From positions 299,727-363,726 of the forward strand of contig JANQRT010000068.1 in assembly GCA_028284385.1 (NCBI GenBank): a stretch of DNA of 64,000 bases, given 5' to 3'. Each line of letters opens with the position of its first letter. The first letter of the stretch is position 1. The notes beneath the pieces were generated by a model. That model made no database searches and was not told the origin of the DNA. It worked only from the letters and a program-made list of their open reading frames with translations. A program made the position numbers and the translations under genes. Source of the DNA: Opitutaceae bacterium. Lineage in GTDB: Bacteria; Verrucomicrobiota; Verrucomicrobiia; Opitutales; Opitutaceae. Shown one piece after another: positions 51,064 through 58,358 of the stretch.

Positions 51064-53546
51064 AAAAGGAGCCAGACATGAATAAGTTAGATGCAGACGA
51101 TCCAAGATTTACGGCGAAAGCCTTGAATGAAACACTAGCCGATAGCGAGAACGCTGAAATCGAGGCAAGCAGCCAAGAGGAGTTTGAAGAACTACAGGAG
51201 TTCGCTGGGCTGCTAGAAAAGGAACTGAAGGCGGATAAAGGTGACGCTATGCTTGAGGGGGAACGTCTCGAGGCCATTAAGAGCGCCTCGTCGCCAAAAC
51301 GCAAATACACGATTTTGCAATTTCCGGTTTGGGCTTCAACGCTAGCGGCCACGGTTGCCGTCGGTTTTGTCACGCTGGTTTCGATACGAACGTGGCAAGA
51401 AGGCGATTCGATTGCCGAGCAGGAAATGCGAAATCTCTCTGATGACGTGATGCGGGGAGCTGCTACTGCGGATGGAGATGCAGCCTTGCTGACTGTTCAG
51501 GAAGAAAGAGACACTGATTTGCCGACCGAGGAGGCTTTTGTTGTCACGCCCGCTTCGAATGAAAGCGCGTCGTCTCTTTATGGGGAAGCGAAAGTGGGAA
51601 CTGCTCAGGATCGATTATCCGAACTTCGGTCTCAAGCTGGCAAGCCGGCTACCAGTATGGAAACTCAGCACCCTCAAGCTGCCACGGTATTGAATGAGCC
51701 ATCACAGCAAGCCCCCGTTCCTCTCGATACCTTTCAATCGACCGATCCGAATGTGATTTTGAGAAATCGTTCGAGGGGCGCCATACAATCTCAGCCAAAC
51801 TCGATTGCAGCAGAGACGGAGTCCGATATGGGCTTTGCCGACGAGAAGGAGGAGGTTATTCTGCTTTCGCCGTTTCAAGTTGCTGCAGGGGAGTTTCAGA
51901 GACAGGAAGCGAAAAAGGGGGATTTTCTGGTTTCGAATGAATCGGGCTTTGCCGAAAGTAGCCAAGGTTCTCGTAGAACAAGAGAGCAGCAGGCCCAGCC
52001 AGTCCTTTCACTAAACCGGCTCTCTCTGGCTCTTCCTCCTTCTCCAGCCCCCGATTATCGTATCCAAAGAGAGGATTCAAATAGAGAAGGCTACGCCCGT
52101 ATTGTGGAAAACGAATTCAAGAATCCTTTGGATCATCCGCTTTCCACTTTTTCGATCGATGTGGATACAGCTTCTTACGCGAATGTGAGGCGTTTCCTCA
52201 ATCAAGGCGTTCTTCCTCCGACCGACGCGGTTCGTATTGAAGAAATGGTGAATTACTTTGCCTACGCTTATGAGGAACCCAAGGACGATCATCCCTTCGC
52301 AACACTTATCGAGGCGGCCAGCGCTCCCTGGAAGCCGGAGCACCGATTGGTACGCATCGGATTGAAAGGCAAGGAGATAGAGAAAGCCGATCGTCCCAAC
52401 GCCAATCTGGTTTTTCTGGTCGATGTTTCAGGATCGATGTCGAATCCCAACAAACTTCCATGGGTAAAGGAGTCTTTGAAGATGCTCACCGAGCAGATGG
52501 GAACAAACGATCGCGTCGCGATTGTCGTTTACGCAGGCGCTTCGGGTTTGGCTCTGCCGTCGACCACCGCCAACAACAAAGAGACCATCTTGCACGCTCT
52601 TGATCGAATGCGGTCTGGGGGTTCAACCAATGGCGGGGCTGGCATCAACTTGGCCTACAAAGTCGCGTCGGATCACTTTATCGAGGACGGTATCAATCGC
52701 GTGATTCTGTGCACCGATGGCGATTTCAATGTAGGTACGACCGATCAGGGAAGCTTGACTCGACTGATTGAGGAAAAGGCCAAGACCGGTATTTTCTTTT
52801 CTGCCATCGGGTATGGCATGGGCAACTACCAGGATTCCATGATGGAGGAGCTGTCTAACAGGGGAAATGGCAATTACGCCTACATCGATTCTCTGCAGGA
52901 AGCCAACAAAGTGTTCGTTGAAGATCTTCTGGGTACGCTGATGACCATTGCCAAGGACGTGAAGATTCAAGTCGAGTTCAATCCAACTCAGGTTAACGCG
53001 TATCGACTTATCGGTTACGAAAACCGGAAACTCGCCAAAGAGGATTTCAATGACGACACCAAGGATGCTGGCGAAATTGGGGCAGGGCATACTGTTACGG
53101 CTCTCTATGAAATCGTTCCAGTTGGAATTGAGCTGGAAACTCCTTCCGTTGATCCGTTGAGGTACCAGACGTCTGACGATCGTTCGCGAAGAAATGCGGT
53201 TTCCGACGAGCTGCTGACCGTAAAACTTCGATACAAGGAGCCGGACGCGGATACCAGTCAGCTATTGGAGTTTCCATTTGCTCAAGCTCCTCAAGCCATC
53301 GAGCAAGCCTCCACCGATCTGCGTTTCGCTGCCAGCGTGGCGGGTTTGGGAATGCTGCTCAGGGATTCTCAACACAAAGGGGATATCACCTTCTCCGATG
53401 TCATCAATCTCGCTGAATCCGCCAAAGGCTCGGATACCAATGGTCGTAGAAGCGAGTTTGTCGGCCTGGTCCGAAAAGCGAGAGACTTGTCCATGCAGAA
53501 TGGTGCAAATGGCCGTCCCAACCCCGTACCATCGCCGGAATTCTGA
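51060..53546 (+). CDS. VWA/DUF3520 protein with anti-sigma-like N-terminus
   Basis: About 828 residues from the coupled ATG at 51060. Residues 1-90 are acidic and cytoplasmic; one TM follows (FPVWASTLAATVAVGFVTLVSI, about 93-115), then a Ser/Gln-rich extracytoplasmic linker with EEVILLSPFQVAAGE (about 263-277), and a VWF_N segment before the VWA domain, whose MIDAS is DVSGSMS with Asp about 455. A DUF3520-type C-terminal domain follows (about 630-820). The family (YfbK-like) is known; the anti-sigma role is inferred from gene order and topology. No zinc-binding HxxxCxxC is seen. An ATG at 51078 preceded by AAAGGAG is an equally good start. Confidence 0.88.
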   Translation: MKKEPDMNKLDADDPRFTAKALNETLADSENAEIEASSQEEFEELQEFAGLLEKELKADKGDAMLEGERLEAIKSASSPKRKYTILQFPVWASTLAATVAVGFVTLVSIRTWQEGDSIAEQEMRNLSDDVMRGAATADGDAALLTVQEERDTDLPTEEAFVVTPASNESASSLYGEAKVGTAQDRLSELRSQAGKPATSMETQHPQAATVLNEPSQQAPVPLDTFQSTDPNVILRNRSRGAIQSQPNSIAAETESDMGFADEKEEVILLSPFQVAAGEFQRQEAKKGDFLVSNESGFAESSQGSRRTREQQAQPVLSLNRLSLALPPSPAPDYRIQREDSNREGYARIVENEFKNPLDHPLSTFSIDVDTASYANVRRFLNQGVLPPTDAVRIEEMVNYFAYAYEEPKDDHPFATLIEAASAPWKPEHRLVRIGLKGKEIEKADRPNANLVFLVDVSGSMSNPNKLPWVKESLKMLTEQMGTNDRVAIVVYAGASGLALPSTTANNKETILHALDRMRSGGSTNGGAGINLAYKVASDHFIEDGINRVILCTDGDFNVGTTDQGSLTRLIEEKAKTGIFFSAIGYGMGNYQDSMMEELSNRGNGNYAYIDSLQEANKVFVEDLLGTLMTIAKDVKIQVEFNPTQVNAYRLIGYENRKLAKEDFNDDTKDAGEIGAGHTVTALYEIVPVGIELETPSVDPLRYQTSDDRSRRNAVSDELLTVKLRYKEPDADTSQLLEFPFAQAPQAIEQASTDLRFAASVAGLGMLLRDSQHKGDITFSDVINLAESAKGSDTNGRRSEFVGLVRKARDLSMQNGANGRPNPVPSPEF
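51065..51071 (+). promoter_or_regulatory. Ribosome binding site AAAGGAG inside the VWA start region
   Basis: AAAGGAG lies 6 bases before the ATG at 51078, while GGAGG at 51051-51055 lies 4 bases before the ATG at 51060. Both could be used, so two forms differing by 6 residues are possible. The first choice couples translation to the sigma factor. Confidence 0.5.
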
Positions 53547-53556
53547 ATATATCAAG

Positions 53557-53618
53557 GGTAGGGACGACTTGCTAAGTCGTCCACAGAAACTCGGATAACT
53601 TGGCAGGTCATCCCTACC
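53557..53618. repeat. REPIN-like element, GGTAGGGACGACTT family
   Basis: GGTAGGGA at 53557-53564 and TCCCTACC at 53611-53618 are perfect inverted ends of a 62-bp element. The left arm forms the hairpin GGACGACTT-GCT-AAGTCGTCC (53562-53582); the right arm is a degenerate inverted copy (CGGATAACTTGGCAGGTC). It has the two-REP-with-spacer form of a REPIN and matches the palindrome at 28882-28902. Confidence 0.85.
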
Positions 53619-53688
53619 TTTCAGCTAACCGCTCACAAGACGAATTCCACCATCGACATGAGCTCCGGTATTTAAAGTATCGGGGATT

Positions 53689-54384
53689 ATGCGATTTCAT
53701 CTGATCACTGGGGCGAGTCGCGGGATAGGTCTTGAGCTAACCAAACAGTATTTGGAACTTGGAGACTCGGTCTACGCCTGCTGTCGATCGCCTGAAACTG
53801 CTCGCGAGCTTGGAAGGCTCGAAACGCAGTTCAGTGAAAGATTGACGATTGTTGAATTGGATGTGACCCGTGCAGATCACATCCAGCGACTGGTAGATCA
53901 ATTTAAAAAGGAAAATGTCCAATTGGATACGCTGATTCTTAATGCTGGCGTTGCTTTGCCGGAAGCTTTTGGCAAATGGAGCGAAGAAGCGTTTCTGGCT
54001 ACATTAAAAACCAATCTGATAGCTCCCGCTTTAGTGGCTCAGGCTTTAGTAGGTTTCCTTAAGCCGGAAGCCAAGGTCGTGAACATTTCATCTCGTATTG
54101 GATCTTTCGATGCGAAAATAAATTTGGCGAGTGATCAGGACGCTTATGCCATAAGCAAATCAGCCTTGAATATGCTGACCATGCGCTTAGCGGCAAAGGA
54201 AGAGATGCAGGGTAAAGTCATAGTCGCCATCAGTCCAGGGTGGGTGAGGACCGACATGGGAGGGCCTCAAGCGACATTAAGTGTTGAAGAATCGGCCAGA
54301 GGCATTATCAAGACTATTGAATCCTTAAGCTCTTCTCTATCTGGATCTTTCCTGTCTATCGATGGAGCGATCATACCTTGGTGA
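53689..54384 (+). CDS. Short-chain dehydrogenase/reductase
   Basis: The 231-residue protein is a classical SDR: cofactor motif TGASRGIG (residues 7-14), NAGVA at about 85-89, catalytic Ser in NISSR, and Tyr 153 with Lys 157 in YAISK. The ISPGWVRTDMGG block after the active site is also typical. It oxidises or reduces a carbonyl or alcohol with NAD(P). The C-terminus reads SGSFLSIDGAIIPW, close to C-factor-like and sepiapterin-like members. Its stop overlaps the GTG start of an ExbD gene, an unusual pairing that suggests co-expression. Confidence 0.92.
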   Translation: MRFHLITGASRGIGLELTKQYLELGDSVYACCRSPETARELGRLETQFSERLTIVELDVTRADHIQRLVDQFKKENVQLDTLILNAGVALPEAFGKWSEEAFLATLKTNLIAPALVAQALVGFLKPEAKVVNISSRIGSFDAKINLASDQDAYAISKSALNMLTMRLAAKEEMQGKVIVAISPGWVRTDMGGPQATLSVEESARGIIKTIESLSSSLSGSFLSIDGAIIPW

Positions 54385-54809
54385 AATCCTCCTATAAACG
54401 CTTCAAGCCTGCCAGACCAAAGCCTTCGGGCGTCCCCATGGCGCCCATGATCGACATGGTCTTTCTCCTCCTGGTTTTCTTCATGTGCGTTAGCTCTATC
54501 ACCCAGGCCGGAACCCAGATCAAACTCGATCTCCCCGATTCCACAACCAGCGAAGTGCCCAAAGATCTTTCCCATCGCCTGACGCTTTCCATCCAGGAGG
54601 ATGAAACCATTTTTCTCAATGGCCGTCACGTTGCTAGCGAAGATCTCGAGCAAGAGCTTAGAGAATTGATGAAGAGCTTTCCTGAATTGAAACTTCGAAT
54701 ACGAGCCGATCAATCGGTTCCCTACGAGAGAGTGAAGATCGTTATGAAGAAAGCCGCGGCTGCCGGTATCCAAGATTACATATACGCCACCTATCAAGCC
54801 AGCCTGTAA
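54381..54809 (+). CDS. ExbD/TolR-family protein, first copy
   Basis: The 142-residue protein has the ExbD pattern: PMAPMIDMVFLLLVFFM with the proton-carrying Asp in the only TM (about residues 21-43), followed by a periplasmic domain with LTLSIQEDETIFLNGRHV and LRIRADQSVPYERVKIVM. ExbD works with ExbB to turn proton flow into movement of TonB-type proteins. GTG at 54381 overlaps the SDR stop; a TTG 3 bases earlier is less likely. No ExbB gene is adjacent, although a second ExbD follows after 145 bases. Confidence 0.92.
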   Translation: MKSSYKRFKPARPKPSGVPMAPMIDMVFLLLVFFMCVSSITQAGTQIKLDLPDSTTSEVPKDLSHRLTLSIQEDETIFLNGRHVASEDLEQELRELMKSFPELKLRIRADQSVPYERVKIVMKKAAAAGIQDYIYATYQASL

Positions 54810-54918
54810 ACAGGAGCCGCTAATGAACACAGAAAAACTCTAATATTTCTCTTATGGAATGCTAGATATCTGCCCATGACAATAGTTGCTATAACGTTAA
54901 GCTACTACACCTTTTCCC

Positions 54919-54948
54919 ATTCGCGTTTATTCGCATTCATTCGCGGTT
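54919..54948 (+). repeat. Three ATTCGC motifs at 10-bp spacing before exbD copy 2
   Basis: ATTCGCGTTT, ATTCGCATTC and ATTCGCGGTT follow one another at exact 10-bp steps, ending 6 bases before the next ATG. One helical turn per copy could support a regulator binding on one DNA face. Similar 'ATTCGCG' phrases appear in many bacterial intergenic regions, so a repeat remnant is equally possible. Confidence 0.5.
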
Positions 54949-54954
54949 CAAATA

Positions 54955-55392
54955 ATGCCAATCTATTCTCCAAAACGTAAATCCAACTCCGTCGAGCTCC
55001 CCATAGCTCCGATGATCGACGTAGTATTTCTGCTTCTCATTTACTTCATGGTCAGCTCGACCATCCAGAAGCAGGAGGCCGACATCAGCTTCGCCTTGCC
55101 TGGAACAGTCCAGCAAGATGAGCCCCTCAACATTCCCGATGAGCAAATCATTTACCTATCGGCCGAAGGCCAAGCCAGCGTCAACGACTTCGCCTACGAT
55201 TCCCCCAAGCAAGCCAGATTTTCCCAGCTTGCCAGAATGCTGACCCGCTTCAAGCAAGCCAGCGACGCGAACCGAGTCGAAGCCCGCATCACTATCGCTC
55301 CCGACGATGCCACGCCCCATCAAATGATCGTCAAAGCCATGGACGCGTGTGCGATTGCCGAAATCGATGCCGTCACCTTCGCCGTGGATTGA
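54955..55392 (+). CDS. ExbD/TolR-family protein, second copy
   Basis: The 145-residue protein has LPIAPMIDVVFLLLIYFMVSSTI with the membrane Asp (about residues 16-38) and a periplasmic domain (DISFALPG, QIIYLSAEGQASVND, ARITIAPDDATPHQMIVKAM). It differs clearly from the first copy, so the two probably form a heteromeric pair rather than a recent duplication. Partnered with the first ExbD and an ExbB from elsewhere, it would power an outer-membrane process. A 145-base gap with a phased repeat separates the two genes. Confidence 0.9.
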   Translation: MPIYSPKRKSNSVELPIAPMIDVVFLLLIYFMVSSTIQKQEADISFALPGTVQQDEPLNIPDEQIIYLSAEGQASVNDFAYDSPKQARFSQLARMLTRFKQASDANRVEARITIAPDDATPHQMIVKAMDACAIAEIDAVTFAVD

Positions 55393-55495
55393 CTGTTTCT
55401 AATGCTTCGATGAGGAATGCTGCCAATATAACAATCTTTCTCAAGATACGAATAATCTCGCAATCGAGCTAATTAAAGATAGATTTATCTCTAAT

Positions 55496-55684
55496 ATGAA
55501 GTTCAGACTGCAGGAGCTGCTCAAGAATCTTAAGAAGGAGATCATTCAAGATATTCCCGACGAGCTAGCTGCCTGTGAGGTCTGCGGTGCCACCGATTGC
55601 CGCAACGACGAATGGATCCACTGCGAAAATCGAATCGCCCACGAAAAGTGCCTGCGCCAAATCGCCGAGCGAAACAATCGTTAG
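55496..55684 (+). CDS. Small Cys/His-rich protein
   Basis: The 62-residue product has DELAACEVCGATDCRNDEWIHCE and IAHEKCL: five Cys and two His in 35 residues, which could bind a zinc ion in a ribbon-like fold. The N-terminus is a basic helix (RLQELLKNLKKEIIQ). It overlaps the convergent Wzy-hydrolase gene by 4 bases (55681-55684). No family recognised; similar small Cys proteins occur as regulators or unknowns. Confidence 0.6.
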   Translation: MKFRLQELLKNLKKEIIQDIPDELAACEVCGATDCRNDEWIHCENRIAHEKCLRQIAERNNR

Positions 55685-57255
55685 TTCGGGAATTCCTTTG
55701 CTGATAATACCTCGTCTGAAAAATTGATTATCAGGTTATACGCATTTGATGAACCAGCATCGGATTTTAAGCTGGACCCTTCTAGGAGCTTCAATTCGAC
55801 ATCTTTATTGTACAATTTTGCCAATTTCCCGAGTTCTTTACTTTCTTCATACGGAAAACGCGTACCCAATTTATTATGTATGATAAGTAGAGGGTCTTCA
55901 AGTTGGCTGAGATGGCGGTCAGGCGAAAGTCTTGGAAATGGCCAAGTGACTGGTCCGTTTATCGAGATAATGCCTGAAAGTTTTGAGCCTGCTGTAGCTG
56001 CAGCTACGATTGCTAGGCGGGCTCCTTCTTCCGATCCCACCAAAAAAAAGGGCAAACTTGATAGCGTTTCGTTGTTCTTTATTAACTCTAGAAAAGCTCT
56101 AACCTCATCTAAGCCTCTCGTTCCCCAGCTTGAAAGATTGGGACTAATCGCAAGATAGCCGCGAGCGGCAAGTTCCCTTAACATCGAGTTAGCCACCTCG
56201 AGTTCATTCCCCTTGTCCGAGAGGTAAATGAACACGCCTTTCGTCTCCATGTTTCTCGGCGCGACGGCTACATTTGAAACATTATATTGAGCGGAGGCGA
56301 GGTTGATGCGAACTGGCTTAACGTCTAGCTTTCCGGCAATCGTGAATCCTAGAAGCAATAGTCCAAGTGACAGAAAAACCGCGACGGAAACTGAGTGCAG
56401 CAATGGCATGCGAAAAGTTCGCTTACAATTGTATCCGTTCTTGAATACAGAAATCGCCACAGAAGCGATGACGACGACGCAAAGAATAATCGATACCTTG
56501 GGTTTGATAATAAAAGTGGAGAATAGTCCAGAGATGGCGTAGGAGAAAATCGCCAGAACTAGAAAAAGAAGGGTTTGGCTTTTGAATTTCAGTGCTGTCA
56601 GGAATCCCGAATACAAAACAAACAAAAGCGTAGCGAGATACGCGAAGAAAGCGACGATTCCCCAGTAGGAGCTTATGGTTAGGTAGTCATTCACCGCGTT
56701 TCGGTAGCGCGTTTTGGAGTGGGGCGGCTGATACCATTTGGTGTAGGTATCATGGAATGCTTCAGCTCCGACTCCTCCGAGCCAATGGTCAGCTGTCATA
56801 GCCATTGCTCCTTTCCAAAGCGTAATCCGGTTGCTGACTGAGTCATCGTTAGAAACGTTTACCGTTCCAGTTGCTCTACTTGCTCCTGCTGGCAGCATAA
56901 GAAGTGAACCGGAAAACAGGAGAAGCAAAACTCCGGAGAGCCATCGTTGTTTTGCGCTCAAGAAAATCGCCGCGACCAGCGAAACAACAAGTGTTACGTA
57001 TCCTCCACGCGAGTACGTTTGAGCGACGAGATAGCAAAGGATACTGACCGAAGCGAAAGAAGCTGAAAATAATAGCCACTTAACAGTAGTCCATGCTTGT
57101 GAATTGCTTTGTTTTTTGGCCCATTGAAGAGCGGCATAGGAAACTGAGAGAAGACAAAGCACTATCATGACGAGAGACGTAGCCGCCTGATTAGGAGTAT
57201 CCCACCAAAGCTGCAGTCTAGCTTGACCGGCATACGTGTACAGAGGCTCTATCAT
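55681..57255 (-). CDS. Wzy/O-antigen ligase-like domain fused to an alpha/beta-hydrolase-like domain
   Basis: This 524-residue protein begins inside the usual ligase fold (RLQLWWDTPNQAATS) and has about eight TM helices in residues 25-310, with the periplasmic ligase loop (YSRGGYV, NRITLWKGAMAM, and LGGVGAEAFHDTYTKWYQPP) and a late TM pair. Residues about 330-524 form an alpha/beta hydrolase-like domain. Its nucleophile elbow reads GSEEG, so Glu replaces the usual Ser. The N-terminal TM set of full ligases (4-5 helices) is absent, yet the ATG is good and no frameshift is seen upstream. Glycan polymerase/ligase with a regulatory or binding hydrolase-like domain is the likely form. Confidence 0.75.
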   Translation of the reverse strand: MIEPLYTYAGQARLQLWWDTPNQAATSLVMIVLCLLSVSYAALQWAKKQSNSQAWTTVKWLLFSASFASVSILCYLVAQTYSRGGYVTLVVSLVAAIFLSAKQRWLSGVLLLLFSGSLLMLPAGASRATGTVNVSNDDSVSNRITLWKGAMAMTADHWLGGVGAEAFHDTYTKWYQPPHSKTRYRNAVNDYLTISSYWGIVAFFAYLATLLFVLYSGFLTALKFKSQTLLFLVLAIFSYAISGLFSTFIIKPKVSIILCVVVIASVAISVFKNGYNCKRTFRMPLLHSVSVAVFLSLGLLLLGFTIAGKLDVKPVRINLASAQYNVSNVAVAPRNMETKGVFIYLSDKGNELEVANSMLRELAARGYLAISPNLSSWGTRGLDEVRAFLELIKNNETLSSLPFFLVGSEEGARLAIVAAATAGSKLSGIISINGPVTWPFPRLSPDRHLSQLEDPLLIIHNKLGTRFPYEESKELGKLAKLYNKDVELKLLEGSSLKSDAGSSNAYNLIINFSDEVLSAKEFPN

Positions 57256-57265
57256 GGTTTTTCAG

Positions 57266-57294
57266 ACCGCGGATGGATGCAGATAAACACGGAT
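57266..57294. repeat. Widespread-type intergenic phrase
   Basis: ACCGCGGATGGATGCAGATA and the following AACACGGAT form a 29-base phrase that I associate with intergenic repeats of many bacterial genomes. A related GTTCATTTGTGG phrase lies near 57402. Copy number in this genome cannot be judged from the window. Confidence 0.4.
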
Positions 57295-57417
57295 TTATTG
57301 GATACTTTGCTCAAACAATGATTTAGCCACGAAACAATAATCACGCTTTAAACAACAGGGGGCGACAAAACTCTCTTTGAACATCCGGGAAGATTTGCGT
57401 TCATTTGTGGAGAATAG

Positions 57418-58329
57418 TCAGTCCGACTCTAAGCGTAGTATTGTATTATACATATTCGGCGAGTCGACGACAATACGTTCCAGGCTCTCGTCGATTTCTA
57501 ATAGTTTTTTGTCGATTACGCCATCGATTACGTAGTCATCGTATTGCTTTTGCATCAGAAGCTCCCCATCGATGCTATAGTACTCCCAGGCAAAATTAAA
57601 ATAATCGCTTTTGGAAATGTAGAATATCTGCAGCCGAACGCGACCTCGCTTAATAGAGGCGAGAAAGTCATGCTTCTCTACTTCGGTTAGTTCTTCTTCA
57701 CTCGCTCCAAGACTGGATAACTGGGTAAGCTTCTGCCTCTTTAAATGTTCCGCATCCATCTTCAGTTTTTCTTCTGGGACTGATGGAGCTTCGTAAACAA
57801 GCTTATAGCACTCAATATTTCTGTGTATTATATCTCCGGTTACACTGAAGTATTCAAGTTCTCTCGGATTTCCCAGTATCCTTTGGTACTCCTTGAAAAT
57901 CGGAGGTAAGCGAATGATGGAAGGCAGTATGAATTCGAAGTTCAATTCTATCGCCTTGCCATTGATGATTCGCCACATTTTGTCCGCGTCTCGAAGAAAG
58001 ACCCTATGTATCGGCTTCTTATCCAAAAGAAACTTTTCATCAGATCTTTTAATCAACACATTGGTTTGGGAATTGCGGAGAAATTTTGCCGAACTTGATA
58101 CGGTTGTGCTGTTTTCGATCGTCTTCGATGAAACCTCCAAGCTTTCGAATGTGATCAGCGTCTCGTAGGCTTTTCTCAACAATTCTCCAGCGCTTATCGG
58201 ATTGTCCGATGCGAGGTTTTTCGGTACGAGACCAAAAATAAATAGCATAGAAATCCAAGTACGCCTATAAACAAGTGATATTGCGATAACTGAGATTAAA
58301 GTTTTCCTTTTATTTGGAAGTAAATGCAT
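57418..58329 (-). CDS. Secreted LolA-like lipid-carrier-fold protein of unknown role
   Basis: The 303-residue protein has a signal or anchor region (a second possible start at residue 28 gives MLFIFGLVPKNLASD). The mature part has the alternating strand pattern of LolA/LolB-like proteins: LRKAYETLITFESLEVSSKTIEN, DADKMWRIINGKAIEL, IECYKLVYEA and FAWEYYSIDGELLMQKQYDDYVI. The last resembles the 'outer membrane lipoprotein sorting' sub-family. It sits between a giant carbohydrate-linked hydrolase and the Wzy-hydrolase gene, 29 bases after the former, in one operon. Assignment to LolA-like is from pattern only. Confidence 0.65.
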   Translation of the reverse strand: MHLLPNKRKTLISVIAISLVYRRTWISMLFIFGLVPKNLASDNPISAGELLRKAYETLITFESLEVSSKTIENSTTVSSSAKFLRNSQTNVLIKRSDEKFLLDKKPIHRVFLRDADKMWRIINGKAIELNFEFILPSIIRLPPIFKEYQRILGNPRELEYFSVTGDIIHRNIECYKLVYEAPSVPEEKLKMDAEHLKRQKLTQLSSLGASEEELTEVEKHDFLASIKRGRVRLQIFYISKSDYFNFAWEYYSIDGELLMQKQYDDYVIDGVIDKKLLEIDESLERIVVDSPNMYNTILRLESD

Positions 58330-58358
58330 CTGTTAATGATAGTTGAATTTCAAAAATA

